64,000 nucleotides of DNA, from positions 868,001 through 932,000 of the forward strand of contig CP019882.1 of assembly GCA_002007745.1 (NCBI GenBank), read 5' to 3'. Position 1 is the first letter of the stretch. The number at the start of each line of letters is the position of its first letter. Positions 55,290 through 64,000 of the stretch are shown here, piece by piece. The position numbers were made by a program, and so were the translations under genes. A model generated the notes under the pieces. The model worked only from the letters and a program-made list of their open reading frames with translations, was not told the origin of the DNA and made no database searches. Source of the stretch: Mycolicibacterium litorale. Lineage in GTDB: Bacteria > Actinomycetota > Actinomycetes > Mycobacteriales > Mycobacteriaceae.

Positions 55290-55580
55290 GCACGCACGGT
55301 ACTCGCGGGCTGGTGTGCCCACCAGGAGTTCCAGTGCATGAACCCGGCCGGATCGGCGCGCGGCACCGTCCGGCACGACGTGCCCCTGGTGTAGGCCACC
55401 GGCGTCAGCGCGGCCTGCACCACCTGGTCGTCGGGGAGGCCGAGTGACTCGGCAATCTCCGGTCCACCGTTTGAGATGGCATGTGGTCCATGCCGTTCCA
55501 CCGCCGCGTTCGCGGGTCGCGAGCATGACGCCGATCGCCGGGGCATCCGTCGGTAGCACCAGCTTTTCGCGTCGCGTATG
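55268..55580 (-). pseudogene. Nitroreductase-family remnant
   Basis: The minus strand encodes GTAWTTCHLK in one frame, then EIAESLGLPDD, ALTPVAYTRGT and FMHWNSWW in another. These match, in order, the last third of FMN-dependent nitroreductases. The first two thirds are missing and one base (the AAA near 55470) must be removed to keep the frame. The fragment runs into the start of the DsbA-like gene. It looks like a decayed gene. Confidence 0.5.
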
Positions 55581-55625
55581 CCTTGCCGCAACCTCGCTGA
55601 CAGGCGCTGCTGTCACGCTCGTGAC

Positions 55626-56759
55626 GTGCGCGTTGCGATTGTCGCCGAATCTTTCCTGCCCAACGTCAACGGAGTCACCAACTCGGTGCTGCGGGTGCTG
55701 GAGCATCTGCGGCGCACCGGTCACGAAGCGCTCGTGATTGCGCCGGACACCCCGCGTGGGGAGCCGTCGGCCGAGCGGGTGTACGACGGTATCCGGGTGC
55801 ATCGGGTCCCGTCGCGAATGTTCCCCAAGGTGAATTCCTTGCCGCTGGGTGTGCCGCGGCCGCGAATGGTGGGGGTGCTGCGCGGCTTCGACCCGCACGT
55901 GGTGCACCTGGCTTCACCTGCACTGCTCGGGTACGGCGGGCTGCAGGCTGCGCGTTACCTCGGGGTGCCGACGGTGGCGGTCTTCCAGACCGACGTCGCC
56001 GGCTTCGCCGAGAGCTACGGGATCGGTGCGGCTTCGCGAGCGGCTTGGGCCTGGACCCGGCACCTGCACTCCCGCGCCGACCGCACGCTGGCGCCGTCGA
56101 CTGCGGCGATGGAAGATCTTGCTGCGCATCGTATTCCCCGGGTTCATCACTGGGCGCGCGGTGTGGACGTGACCGGGTTCGCCCCGTCGGCGCGCGACGG
56201 TGCGCTGCGCAGCCACTGGTCACCGCAGGGCAAGCCGATCGTCGGGTTCGTCGGGAGGTTGGCGCCGGAGAAGCATGTGGAACGGCTGGCGGTGCTGGCT
56301 CGGCGCGACGATCTTCAGCTGGTGATCGTCGGTGACGGTGTCGACCGGGACACATTGCGGGAAATGCTGCCCACGGCGGTGTTCACCGGTGCGCTCTACG
56401 GCCAGCAGCTGGCCGCCGCCTACGCCAGCATGGACGTGTTCGTGCACCCGGGCGAACACGAGACGTTCTGCCAGGCCGTGCAGGAGGCGATGGCCTCCGG
56501 CCTGCCGGTGGTGGCGCCGAACGCCGGTGGCCCGCGCGACCTGGTGGCGCCGTATCGCACCGGATTATTGCTCGAGGTCGATGAATTCGAGGCCCGGCTG
56601 GAGCAGTCGGTGGACCATCTGCTCGATGAGCGGGCCCGCTATTCGGTGGCCGCCCGCCGCAGCGTGCTCGGCCGGACCTGGCCGGCGATCTGCGATGAAC
56701 TTCTGGGGCACTACGAGGCGGTGCGCGCCGAGGGGCGGCGCGGCAGCCGCGCGGCCTGA
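55626..56759 (+). CDS. mgtA: GDP-mannose-dependent alpha-mannosyltransferase MgtA
   Basis: A 377-residue GT-B (family 4) enzyme, nearly identical in length to Rv0557. It has [14 protein letters not shown] at the N-terminus, [12 protein letters not shown] between domains, and [25 protein letters not shown] for sugar-nucleotide binding. It adds mannose to a glucuronosyl-diacylglycerol lipid anchor in lipomannan-type synthesis (known for MgtA, once called PimB). GTG 55626. Confidence 0.93.
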   Translation: MRVAIVAESFLPNVNGVTNSVLRVLEHLRRTGHEALVIAPDTPRGEPSAERVYDGIRVHRVPSRMFPKVNSLPLGVPRPRMVGVLRGFDPHVVHLASPALLGYGGLQAARYLGVPTVAVFQTDVAGFAESYGIGAASRAAWAWTRHLHSRADRTLAPSTAAMEDLAAHRIPRVHHWARGVDVTGFAPSARDGALRSHWSPQGKPIVGFVGRLAPEKHVERLAVLARRDDLQLVIVGDGVDRDTLREMLPTAVFTGALYGQQLAAAYASMDVFVHPGEHETFCQAVQEAMASGLPVVAPNAGGPRDLVAPYRTGLLLEVDEFEARLEQSVDHLLDERARYSVAARRSVLGRTWPAICDELLGHYEAVRAEGRRGSRAA

Positions 56760-56912
56760 TCGATGTCGGTTGACTGAATTGTTTCTGAGAAGCCTTCCCA
56801 TCCCTTGTGGGCTGGAGCACACTAAAGCCCAAGGGGGAGAACACCGGAAGAAACCCGGTCACACCCGTATCAGCTGTGTTAACCAACCACTCCATGACGG
56901 GGGAGACGTCTG

Positions 56913-57077
56913 ATGAGTGATGCGTCCTATCGCCAAGATCTGCAAGCGTTCGCGATCGAACTTCGCCGGCTTGCCTACACGATGCCCGCCGGGCACGAGG
57001 ATCGGCTGATCCACCTCAGCGAACGCATGGCATCGCGAGCGCGCCAACTGCCGAAGGTCGACGCGCAGGCGATGTGA
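56913..57077 (+). CDS. Small helical protein (54 aa)
   Basis: A 54-residue frame from ATG 56913 with a very good GGGGGAG ribosome-binding site 7 bases away. The sequence (ASYRQDLQAFAIELRRLAYT, then an amphipathic LIHLSERMASRARQL) should form two helices. Its TGA is immediately followed by the stop of the opposite SDR gene. An own promoter in the preceding 150 bases is likely. I recognise no family. Confidence 0.6.
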   Translation: MSDASYRQDLQAFAIELRRLAYTMPAGHEDRLIHLSERMASRARQLPKVDAQAM

Positions 57078-57902
57078 CTAGCCCTGAGCCTCCACGGCGA
57101 CGGGTTGCCACTGCTCCCAATTCGCCAGGCGGCTCTCGTAGTCGGCGCGCGCCGTTTGCAGCGGCGTCTCGCCGAAGAACACCCGTAACGGCGGATTGGG
57201 CGCGTCGACCACTTTCAGGATCGCCGACGCTGACGCCTTGGGGTTGCCCGGCTTGGCCCACCGCTGCTTGCGGTTCTCGGCGACCTGGCGGTGCAGTTCG
57301 GCGTAGTCGGGCAGCTCGGCCGAGCTCTTCGACGACGAGCCCGACCAGTCGGTGTCAAAGCCGCCCGGCTCGATCAAGGTGACGTGGACACCGAACGGCG
57401 CGACCTCCTGGGCCAGCGCCTGGGACAGGCCTTCCAGGGCCCACTTCGACGCGTGGTAGATGCCGACCAACGGGAACGCGGAGATGCCGCCGATCGACGA
57501 CACCTGAATGATGTGCCCGCTGCCCTGGGCCCGCAGGTAGGGCAGCGCCGCCTGGGTCACCCACAGGGCGCCGAACAGATTCGTCTCGAGCTGGTCGCGG
57601 GCCTCCTGCTCGCTGAGCTCCTCGACGAAGCCGAAGTGGCCGTAGCCGGCGTTGTTGACGACGATGTCCAGCCGCCCGAAATGGTCATGGGCCTGTTTGA
57701 CGGCGGCGAAATCCGCCTCCCGGTCGGTGACGTCGAGCTGGATCGGCAGGATCGCGTCGCCGTACTTGGCGACCAGGTCTGCCAGGGAATCGGTGTTGCG
57801 TGCGGTGGCCGCGACCTTGTCGCCGCGGTCCAGGGCCGCGATCGCCCATTCCCGGCCGAAGCCGCGCGACGTCCCGGTGATGAACCAAACCTTCTCGCTC
57901 AT
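57078..57902 (-). CDS. Short-chain dehydrogenase/reductase
   Basis: A 274-residue classical [11 protein letters not shown] near residue 9, NNAGYGHFG near 85, SSIGG, and catalytic YHASK near 150. The substrate loop is followed by an extended C-terminal region with [10 protein letters not shown] typical of oxidoreductases annotated as SDR family. Start ATG 57902. No link to the menG gene is seen other than divergence over 105 bases. Confidence 0.87.
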   Translation of the reverse strand: MSEKVWFITGTSRGFGREWAIAALDRGDKVAATARNTDSLADLVAKYGDAILPIQLDVTDREADFAAVKQAHDHFGRLDIVVNNAGYGHFGFVEELSEQEARDQLETNLFGALWVTQAALPYLRAQGSGHIIQVSSIGGISAFPLVGIYHASKWALEGLSQALAQEVAPFGVHVTLIEPGGFDTDWSGSSSKSSAELPDYAELHRQVAENRKQRWAKPGNPKASASAILKVVDAPNPPLRVFFGETPLQTARADYESRLANWEQWQPVAVEAQG

Positions 57903-58007
57903 GAATGCCTCTTTCTTCGTCTAGTGCGCGTCTCGTCCCAGCCCTACCAACGTCACGGCGGGTTCCCCATTCCCACCTTCACGAACTTCACAGGTAGCGT
58001 CGGCCCG

Positions 58008-58691
58008 GTGAGCCGCGCGACGCTGGACAAGGATCCCCGTGATGTGGCGTCGATGTTCGACGCCGTGGCGCGCCGTTACGACGTCACCAACACGGTGTTG
58101 TCCCTGGGGCAGGACCGGTCCTGGCGGCGCGCGACCCGCGCCGCGCTCGGGGTCGGGCCGGGGGACACCGTGCTGGACCTGGCCGCCGGGACCGCGGTCT
58201 CGACAGTCGAGCTGGCCAAGTCCGGCGCGTGGTGCGTGGCCGCGGACTTCTCGGTGGGCATGCTGCAGGCCGGCGCTGCCCGGCCGGTGCCCAAGGTGGC
58301 CGCTGACGCCACCAAGCTGCCGTTCGGCGACGAGGTGTTCGACGCGGTCACCATCAGCTTCGGTCTGCGCAATGTCGTCGACCACACCGCGGGCCTGCGC
58401 GAGATGGCACGGGTGACCCGGCCGGGCGGCCGGCTGGTGGTGTGTGAGTTCTCCACCCCGGTCATCCCGGTGTTCTCCACGGTCTACAAGGAGTACTTGA
58501 TGCAGGCGCTGCCGCGGGTGGCTCGGGCGGTGTCGAGCAATCCGGAGGCCTACGTCTATCTGGCCGAGTCCATCCGGGCCTGGCCGGACCAGGCGGCGCT
58601 GGCCCGGCAGATTCGCGATGCCGGCTGGCAGCAGGTGCGCTGGCGCAATCTGACCGGCGGCATCGTCGCCCTGCACGCTGCGGTCAAGTGA
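58008..58691 (+). CDS. menG: Demethylmenaquinone methyltransferase MenG (UbiE)
   Basis: A 227-residue SAM enzyme that methylates demethylmenaquinone in the last core step. It begins with [20 protein letters not shown], has the SAM loop [10 protein letters not shown] and the UbiE signature [27 protein letters not shown] 58008. Corresponds to Rv0558. It is downstream of, and separate from, the other men genes. Confidence 0.94.
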   Translation: MSRATLDKDPRDVASMFDAVARRYDVTNTVLSLGQDRSWRRATRAALGVGPGDTVLDLAAGTAVSTVELAKSGAWCVAADFSVGMLQAGAARPVPKVAADATKLPFGDEVFDAVTISFGLRNVVDHTAGLREMARVTRPGGRLVVCEFSTPVIPVFSTVYKEYLMQALPRVARAVSSNPEAYVYLAESIRAWPDQAALARQIRDAGWQQVRWRNLTGGIVALHAAVK

Positions 58692-58753
58692 TGTGGGCGC
58701 GGTTGTCGTCGCTGGGTGAGGACAACCGCACCGAAAGCGCGTAGACCGGAGAC

Positions 58754-59368
58754 ATGTCCGTCATCGCTTTCGACGTCAACGAAACTCTGCTCGACCTCAG
58801 CCCGCTCGATCCGCTGCTGGGCGGTGCCGAGGTCCGTCGGCGCTGGTTCGCTCAGATGCTGCAGATCGCCTTTGTCGGCGGGCTCACCGGCAACTACGTG
58901 GACTTCCCGACCGCGCAGCGGGCGGCGCTGACGATGCTCGGGTTGGACAACGCCGCCGAGGTGGCCGCCCAGATGCGCGAGCTGCCGCTGCATCCGGACG
59001 TGGTGCCCGCCCTCGAGCGGCTCAGCGGTTTCGCCCTGGTCGCCCTGACCAACTCGCCGCTGGCGGTGGTGACCGAGCAGTTCGAATTCAACGGAGTCAC
59101 AGGCCTTTTCGATGCGATCCTGTCAGCTGACGACGTGCGCGCGCTCAAGCCACAGGCGCGGGCCTATCAACATGTCGGCGACACCCTCGGCGTGCCGCTG
59201 AGCCAGGTGCGGCTGGTCGCGGCGCACGGCTGGGACATCGCCGGGGCGCTGGCCGCCGGATGTCAGGGCGCGTTCGTGCGCCGGCCGGGCCAGGAGCTCA
59301 TCCCGATCGGTCCGCAGCCCGACATCGTCGGCGAGGACCTGCTGGACGTGGCCGACGCGCTGGTGTGA
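58754..59368 (+). CDS. Haloacid dehalogenase type II (HAD superfamily)
   Basis: A 204-residue HAD enzyme. Nucleophile Asp in AFDVNETLLDL, Ser in LTNSP, Lys in ALKPQARAY, and VAAHGWDIAGALAAG are the type II dehalogenase pattern, including the WDIAGA motif that replaces the usual DD. It would hydrolyse short 2-haloacids, though some members act on other substrates. ATG 58754. Confidence 0.85.
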   Translation: MSVIAFDVNETLLDLSPLDPLLGGAEVRRRWFAQMLQIAFVGGLTGNYVDFPTAQRAALTMLGLDNAAEVAAQMRELPLHPDVVPALERLSGFALVALTNSPLAVVTEQFEFNGVTGLFDAILSADDVRALKPQARAYQHVGDTLGVPLSQVRLVAAHGWDIAGALAAGCQGAFVRRPGQELIPIGPQPDIVGEDLLDVADALV

Positions 59369-59378
59369 TTACGGCGCG

Positions 59379-60942
59379 CTAGCGTCCCGCGTCGGCCAGC
59401 ACCTGATAGCCGGCGTTGTAGCCCGGGATGAACGTGATGCCCGGCCCGCCGTGGCAGCCGGCCCCGCCGAGGTAGAGGCCTTCGATCGGGATCGGCTCGT
59501 CGAGGAACCCCTTGGGACCCGGCCGGTTGGGACCCATCAGTTCCGGCTGCAGCAGGCCGTGGCAGAAGTCGCCGTTGGGCGCGCCGAACATGGTGTTCAT
59601 GTGGTACGGCGCGAAGGTGATGTCGCGGATCAGGATGTCCTTGAAGTTCGGTGCGTAGCGGGTGATCTTGTCGACGACGCGTTCGGCCATGACGGATTTC
59701 AGGTGGCCGTGCTGGTCGCGCGGTGCTTCGATGGGGAAGCCGTAGGCGTACACACTGGCCGCGTGTTTACCCGGCGGAGCCATTTCGGGATCGCCGACTG
59801 TCGGCATCTGGATGGACAGTGCGGGGTTGTCGGGCACCTCACCGCCGCGGGCTTTCTCCCACTGCCGCTGCTGTTCTTCGGGGGAGCCGAACATGCCCAC
59901 CGACATCTGCATGCCCGGTTCGTTGAGGAAGTCGTATGGTGCGGCGTACTCGGGCAGTCCGTCGAGGGCGAAGTGGATCTGCATGAAGGATGCGCGGTGG
60001 TCTCGGCCGCCGAGCCGGGTGACCAGTGACGACGGAAGTTTCTCGGCGCCAACGAGATCCAGCAGGGTGGTCTCCGGCGCCAGGTTGGACACCACGATCG
60101 GCGCGGTGATCACCTCGCCGTCCTTGAGCCGCACTCCGGTGACGTGGGCGTCCTCGACGAGGATCTGTTCGACCTTGGTGCGGTAGCGCACCTCCCCGGC
60201 GGCGTCGAGGAACAGATCGCGCAGATGCTCAGCCAGCACACCGATGCCGCCCTTGAGTTTGGTGGTCATCTGGCCCCCTCTGGGGCATGGCCATTGCGAA
60301 CGCCAAACACGTTGCGCTGCCGGGGGTGTACGGACCGCGGTAGGTGGAGTTGACCGCCAGGAAGGCCAGCATGCCGCGGATCACGGCGTGCTTCTCCTTG
60401 TCGGGCAGGAACCGGTCGACGACGTCCATCGCCGAGCCGAACAGCATCTCGTGGATGGCTCGGCGTTCGTCTTCGTTGTCGGCGCAGGCGTACATCTCGT
60501 CGATGGTCTTCGGTAGTGCCAGCGCGTCGAAGCGGCCGAGCGCCTTGCCCGGGCCGACGCTCCAGGCGTAGAGGTTGGCCATCGCCATGACGGCTTCCAT
60601 GCCGTGCTTTTCGTTGAGATGGGTCATCATCGCCATCGGATCACTGTGGAAGATCATCGCTTCCTCGCCGTGTTCGCCGAGGTTCACCGACATGATTTCC
60701 GATTCGATAGTCGGCAGCGTGTCCAGGCCCAGTTCGCTGTTGATCTTCGGCGCGGTGGGAAACCGCACAGACCCGGCGATCTCGTACTTGAACCCGTCGA
60801 TCAGCTCGACGGTGGCCGACATGCCGCCGCTGTAGGTGTTGGCCTCCAGGCACAGCGTCCGCAGGCCCGCACGCTGGAGCACAACCGCCGCGGTCAGGCC
60901 GTTGTGTCCCGCGCCGACGATGATCGCGTCGTAATCACTCAT
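59379..60942 (-). CDS. NAD(P)/FAD-dependent oxidoreductase (phytoene-desaturase-like), frameshifted
   Basis: Two frames that together make one protein of about 520 residues: the first (ATG 60942) has the FAD-binding IIVGAGHNGLTAAVVL, the second has KGGIGVLAEHL, TKVEQILVED and a C-terminal GGAGCHGGPGITFIPGYNAG. They join near 60274-60278, where a run of five C (plus strand) is one base too long to keep the frame. Relatives are COG1233 carotenoid/retinol-type desaturases. The substrate is unknown; not present at this place in M. tuberculosis. Confidence 0.78.
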
Positions 60943-61020
60943 GGCGCGGAGCTTATGACGGTGCAGTCCGGATTTGAAGGAGTTTTGTCAAATTTGTCAT
61001 TCTGGCGGGCGATCGGCCTG

Positions 61021-61080
61021 GCGAGCGTGCGTGTCTGCGCGCGGACACGCCGCGGTGGTGTGCACCTCGCGCACGCTCGC
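61021..61080. repeat. 60-bp palindromic repeat, related to the 62-bp family (copy C)
   Basis: Perfect 11-base inverted ends (GCGAGCGTGCG and CGCACGCTCGC) with GACACGCCG near the middle, as in copies A and B. It lies 12 bases before the menJ stop, between two minus-strand genes. Confidence 0.7.
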
Positions 61081-61091
61081 GGACGCAAGCC

Positions 61092-62348
61092 TCAGCTGAA
61101 CGGCTTGCGCCGGTCCAGAACTCGCGACCCGTACCCGGCTGAGCGCCACACCCGCGCTATCCAATCGGCGTCGTCGTCGGTGACCAGGTTGCCCATCACC
61201 CGCACCGCCAGGCCCATCAACCGCGACGAACGCATGGCCGCCGGACCGGTCAGCGGCAGGAACCGCGGCAACGTCAGCAGCAGCCCCAACCGGCGGGCCA
61301 CCGAAAACCCGCGCCCGTAGTGCTCCTGCAGCACCGCCGGCCATGCCAGCGACACGTCACCGGAACCCAGCAACTCGACGGCCAGCCGTCCGGTCTCCAG
61401 CCCGTAGTCGATGCCTTCGCCGTTGAGCGGGTTCACGCAGGCGGCGGCGTCGCCGATCAGCATCCAATTGGGCCCGGCCACTCCCGACACCGCGCCGCCC
61501 ATCGGCAGTAGCGCGGAGGCCACCGCGCGCGGGGCGCCCTCGAAACCCCACGCTTCCCGCTTGAGGTCGGTGTAGTGCTTGATCAGCGGCCGCAGCGCCA
61601 CATCGGCGGGCCGTTTCGCGGTGGCCAGGGCGCCCACACCGATATTCACCTCGCCGTTGCCCAGCGGGAAGATCCAGCCGTAGCCGGGCAGCACATTCCC
61701 CTCGGTCGAGCGCAGCTCCAGATCCGAGGAGATCCACGGCTCCGAGGACCGCGGTGAGGTCAGGTAGCCGCGGACGGCCACCCCGTACACCGTCTCCTGG
61801 TGCCACTGCCGACCGAGTACCCGTCCCAACGGTGAGCGCGCGCCGTCGGCGACGATCACCCAGTGGCATGTCACCCGCGACCCATCGGCCAGCATCACCG
61901 CGTCCACGCGACCGGCCGAATCGAAGGAGACGTCAACGGCTTTCGCGCCGAGCAGCATCGACGCCCCGGCGTCCTCGGCGACCTGGCGAATCCGGTCGTC
62001 GAGCTCGGTGCGCGGCACCGCGGAACCGGACGCCGGGAACGACGGCCCCGGCCAGGGCACCTCGACCTCGGCGCCGAACCCGGACAGCCGAAGGCCGTGA
62101 TGGCGGATGTGGCCGTCGAGCCAGTCGCCCAGTCCCAGGCGCTGCAACTCCAGGACCGCCCGCGGGGTCAGCCCGTCACCGCAGGCCTTGTCCCGGGGGA
62201 ACTCGGCGGCGTCGATCACGAGAACCTCGTGCCCCCCGCGGGCAGCCCACGCGGCGGCGGAGGATCCGGCCGGTCCGGCGCCGACGACCACCACATCCGC
62301 CCCGGGTCGCTGCGCTCCTGCCCACCGCCCGTTGCTATGCCTGTGCAC
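61092..62348 (-). CDS. menJ: Menaquinone reductase MenJ (geranylgeranyl reductase family)
   Basis: A 418-residue FAD enzyme that saturates one isoprene double bond of the menaquinone tail (function known for Rv0561c). Motifs: VVVGAGPAGSSAAAWAA, FPRDKACGDGLTPRA, DGARSPLGR, GYGWIFPLGNGEVNIGVG, and GDAAACVNPLNGEGIDYGLE. GTG 62348 is used. It is divergent from grcC1 with only 21 bases between the start codons. Confidence 0.92.
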   Translation of the reverse strand: MHRHSNGRWAGAQRPGADVVVVGAGPAGSSAAAWAARGGHEVLVIDAAEFPRDKACGDGLTPRAVLELQRLGLGDWLDGHIRHHGLRLSGFGAEVEVPWPGPSFPASGSAVPRTELDDRIRQVAEDAGASMLLGAKAVDVSFDSAGRVDAVMLADGSRVTCHWVIVADGARSPLGRVLGRQWHQETVYGVAVRGYLTSPRSSEPWISSDLELRSTEGNVLPGYGWIFPLGNGEVNIGVGALATAKRPADVALRPLIKHYTDLKREAWGFEGAPRAVASALLPMGGAVSGVAGPNWMLIGDAAACVNPLNGEGIDYGLETGRLAVELLGSGDVSLAWPAVLQEHYGRGFSVARRLGLLLTLPRFLPLTGPAAMRSSRLMGLAVRVMGNLVTDDDADWIARVWRSAGYGSRVLDRRKPFS

Positions 62349-62369
62349 GCGTCCCAGTATGTTGGCAGG

Positions 62370-63377
62370 GTGAGGACTCCGGCCACGGTGGTAGCAGGGG
62401 TGGACTTCGGGGACCCGGTGTTCGCCCAGAGCGTCCGCGACGGTGTCGGCCGTATCGAAGAGCTCATGAGCACCGAGTTGCGCGGTGGCGACGAGCTGAT
62501 GACCGAGGCCGTCGTGCACCTGTTCGAGGCGGGCGGCAAGCGGTTCCGCCCGCTGTTCACTGTGCTCTCGGCGCAGATCGGCCCGGAGCCGGATGCATGG
62601 CAGGTGACGGTGGCCGGCGCGGTCATCGAGATGGTGCACCTGGCCACGCTGTATCACGACGACGTGATGGACGAGGCGCAGATGCGGCGCGGTGCGCCCA
62701 GCGCCAACGCCCGGTGGAGCAACAACATCGCGATCCTGGCCGGTGACTACCTGTTCGCGACGGCGTCACGGCTGGTCAGCCGGCTGGGCCCGGATGCGGT
62801 CCGGATCATCGCCGAAACCTTCGCCCAGCTGGTGACCGGGCAGATGCGCGAGACCAAGGGTGCCGCGCAGAACGTCGACCCGGTCGAGCACTACCTCAAG
62901 GTGGTCTACGAGAAGACGGCCTGCCTGATCGCGGCCTCGGGTCAGTTCGGTGGCACCTTCTCCGGAGCCACCGACGACCAGATCGCCCGCCTGAGCCGCC
63001 TGGGCGGCATCGTGGGCACCGCCTTCCAGATCTCCGACGACATCATCGACATCGACAGCGACCCCGACGAGTCCGGCAAACTGCCGGGCACCGACCTGCG
63101 CGAAGGGGTGCACACCCTGCCGGTGCTGTACGCGCTGCGCGAGACCGGCCCCGATGCCGATCGGCTGCGCGATCTGCTGAAGGGTCCGATCGAGGATGAC
63201 GACGCGCTGGCCGAGGCGTTGGGCCTGCTGCGCGCCGGTGACGGGCTGGCCAAGGCCAAGGCGACCGTCGAGCGGTACGCCGCCCAGGCCGGTGACGAAC
63301 TGGCCGGTCTGCCCGATGTGCCGGGTCGCCGAGCCCTGGCCGCGCTGGTGGATTACACCATCAACCGACACGGCTGA
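62370..63377 (+). CDS. grcC1: Polyprenyl diphosphate synthase GrcC1
   Basis: A 335-residue trans-prenyltransferase with the two Asp-rich motifs LYHDDVMDEA and ISDDIIDID and the KRFRPL region near residue 60. It makes the long prenyl chain that MenA attaches. GTG 62370 gives the same length and N-terminus (RTPATVVAGVD) as Rv0562. It faces menJ, another tail-processing gene. Confidence 0.94.
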   Translation: MRTPATVVAGVDFGDPVFAQSVRDGVGRIEELMSTELRGGDELMTEAVVHLFEAGGKRFRPLFTVLSAQIGPEPDAWQVTVAGAVIEMVHLATLYHDDVMDEAQMRRGAPSANARWSNNIAILAGDYLFATASRLVSRLGPDAVRIIAETFAQLVTGQMRETKGAAQNVDPVEHYLKVVYEKTACLIAASGQFGGTFSGATDDQIARLSRLGGIVGTAFQISDDIIDIDSDPDESGKLPGTDLREGVHTLPVLYALRETGPDADRLRDLLKGPIEDDDALAEALGLLRAGDGLAKAKATVERYAAQAGDELAGLPDVPGRRALAALVDYTINRHG

Positions 63378-63451
63378 CGCGTTTGCGGAACCTGGCAGTC
63401 GGTGCGGGGCGTTAACCTCGCGGAGAGTGCGTCACTCGTAGGAGGAACTCG

Positions 63452-64000
63452 ATGACTTGGCATCCGACCGCCAACACCTTCAAGACGTTCGTGCTGCTCG
63501 TCGGGATGTCGGCGCTGATCGTCTTCATCGGGTCACTGTTCGGCCGCAATGTCATGTTCCTGGCGCTGATCTTTGCTCTGGGCATGAACGCCTACGTGTA
63601 CTTCAATTCCGACAAGATGGCGTTGCGTGCCATGCACGCGCAGCCGATCACCGAGGTGCAGGCGCCGCAGATCTACGCGATCGTGCGTGAGCTCGCCACC
63701 ACCGCCCACCAGCCGATGCCTCGGCTGTACATCAGCGACACCGCGAACCCCAACGCGTTCGCCACCGGCCGCAACCCGCGCAACGCCGCGGTGTGCGTTA
63801 CCACCGGCATCCTGAACATCCTCAGCGAACGGGAGCTGCGGGCAGTGCTCGGCCATGAGCTGTCCCACGTCTACAACCGAGACATCCTGATCTCGTGCGT
63901 GGCCGGTGCGCTGGCCTCGGTGATCACCGCGTTGGCCAACATCGCGATGTTCGCCGGGATGTTCGGCGGCGGCAATCGCGAGGGCGGAGCCAATCCGTTT
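63452..64000 (+). CDS. htpX: Membrane metalloprotease HtpX (5' part, runs off the window)
   Basis: The first 183 codons of a zinc protease that degrades damaged membrane proteins. Two N-terminal membrane helices (about 12-50) are followed by [22 protein letters not shown] and the zinc motif HELSH, then a third hydrophobic helix. ATG 63452 has a perfect AGGAGG seven bases ahead. Corresponds to Rv0563. The second half is outside the window. Confidence 0.93.
   Translation, partial: MTWHPTANTFKTFVLLVGMSALIVFIGSLFGRNVMFLALIFALGMNAYVYFNSDKMALRAMHAQPITEVQAPQIYAIVRELATTAHQPMPRLYISDTANPNAFATGRNPRNAAVCVTTGILNILSERELRAVLGHELSHVYNRDILISCVAGALASVITALANIAMFAGMFGGGNREGGANPF

Noticed and set aside
61863..63377. 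A longer grcC1 beginning at 61863
   Set aside because: The extra 169 codons are antisense to menJ; GTG 62370 gives exactly the usual length and N-terminus.
1..64000. CRISPR array, tRNA, rRNA, integrase or transposase
   Set aside because: I looked for regular short repeats, tRNA-like cloverleaf ends and transposase motifs and saw none.

Overview
The window is high-GC (roughly two thirds G+C) actinobacterial DNA. Its gene order follows the Mycobacterium tuberculosis segment hemL (Rv0524) to htpX (Rv0563), with many insertions. The menaquinone genes, mgtA, the polyprenyl synthase and many F420/deazaflavin-type oxidoreductases point to a non-tuberculous mycobacterium, probably a rapid-growing Mycolicibacterium-type species. 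No species can be named from the sequence alone. I see no tRNA, rRNA, CRISPR array, prophage or transposase.

Layout. 1-5753: a hydrolase/TetR tail, hemL, a phosphoglycerate-mutase-like gene and the start of a System II cytochrome c maturation operon (thioredoxin-like lipoprotein, CcdA, ResB); CcsB follows to 6764. 6842-9430: a MinD/ParA-type ATPase, two small membrane proteins and menA. 9431-11837: a long non-coding gap, a GjpA-like secreted protein and a MarR regulator. 11879-16901: MTA phosphorylase, an epimerase, ahpC-ahpD, a nitronate-monooxygenase-like enzyme and a TIGR03085-type protein. 17002-23649: a two-component system divergent from a tightly coupled cassette (glycosyltransferase, DUF2064 protein, methyltransferase, cytochrome-b561/sulfite-oxidase fusion, membrane protein). 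23672-37058: F420-type oxidoreductase, hydrolase, menE, DUF3349 genes, pitA, glyoxalase-like protein, SDR, menB and its upstream operon, and two acyl-CoA synthetases. 37058-38040: menC.

38041-51662 separates menC from bpoC/menD, which are adjacent in M. tuberculosis, and looks like an accessory region. It holds a TetR/SDR/F420 unit with twin operators, and a catabolic island (DhaL, DhaK, DapA-family Schiff-base lyase, GntR, aldehyde dehydrogenase, MHS-type transporter) that shares one operator sequence at two promoters. A small Ser/Thr kinase, an amino-acid permease and two DJ-1-type genes follow. 51663-64000 returns to the conserved order: bpoC, menD, a DUF3592 protein, a DsbA-like lipoprotein, mgtA, menG, a dehalogenase, an FAD oxidoreductase, menJ, grcC1 and partial htpX.

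The core theme is respiratory-chain construction: heme (hemL), cytochrome c maturation, and nearly all of menaquinone synthesis and modification (menA, menB, menC, menD, menE, menG, menJ, grcC1, with bpoC possibly standing in for MenH). Five otherwise conserved genes (menA, the DUF2064 gene, menE, menC, the FAD oxidoreductase) carry a single-base length change inside a short G/C run. Three are menaquinone genes normally needed for growth, so base-calling error in the assembly is more likely than gene loss. A 62-bp palindromic repeat occurs twice, with a third related element at 61021; one copy lies inside the 5' end of resB.
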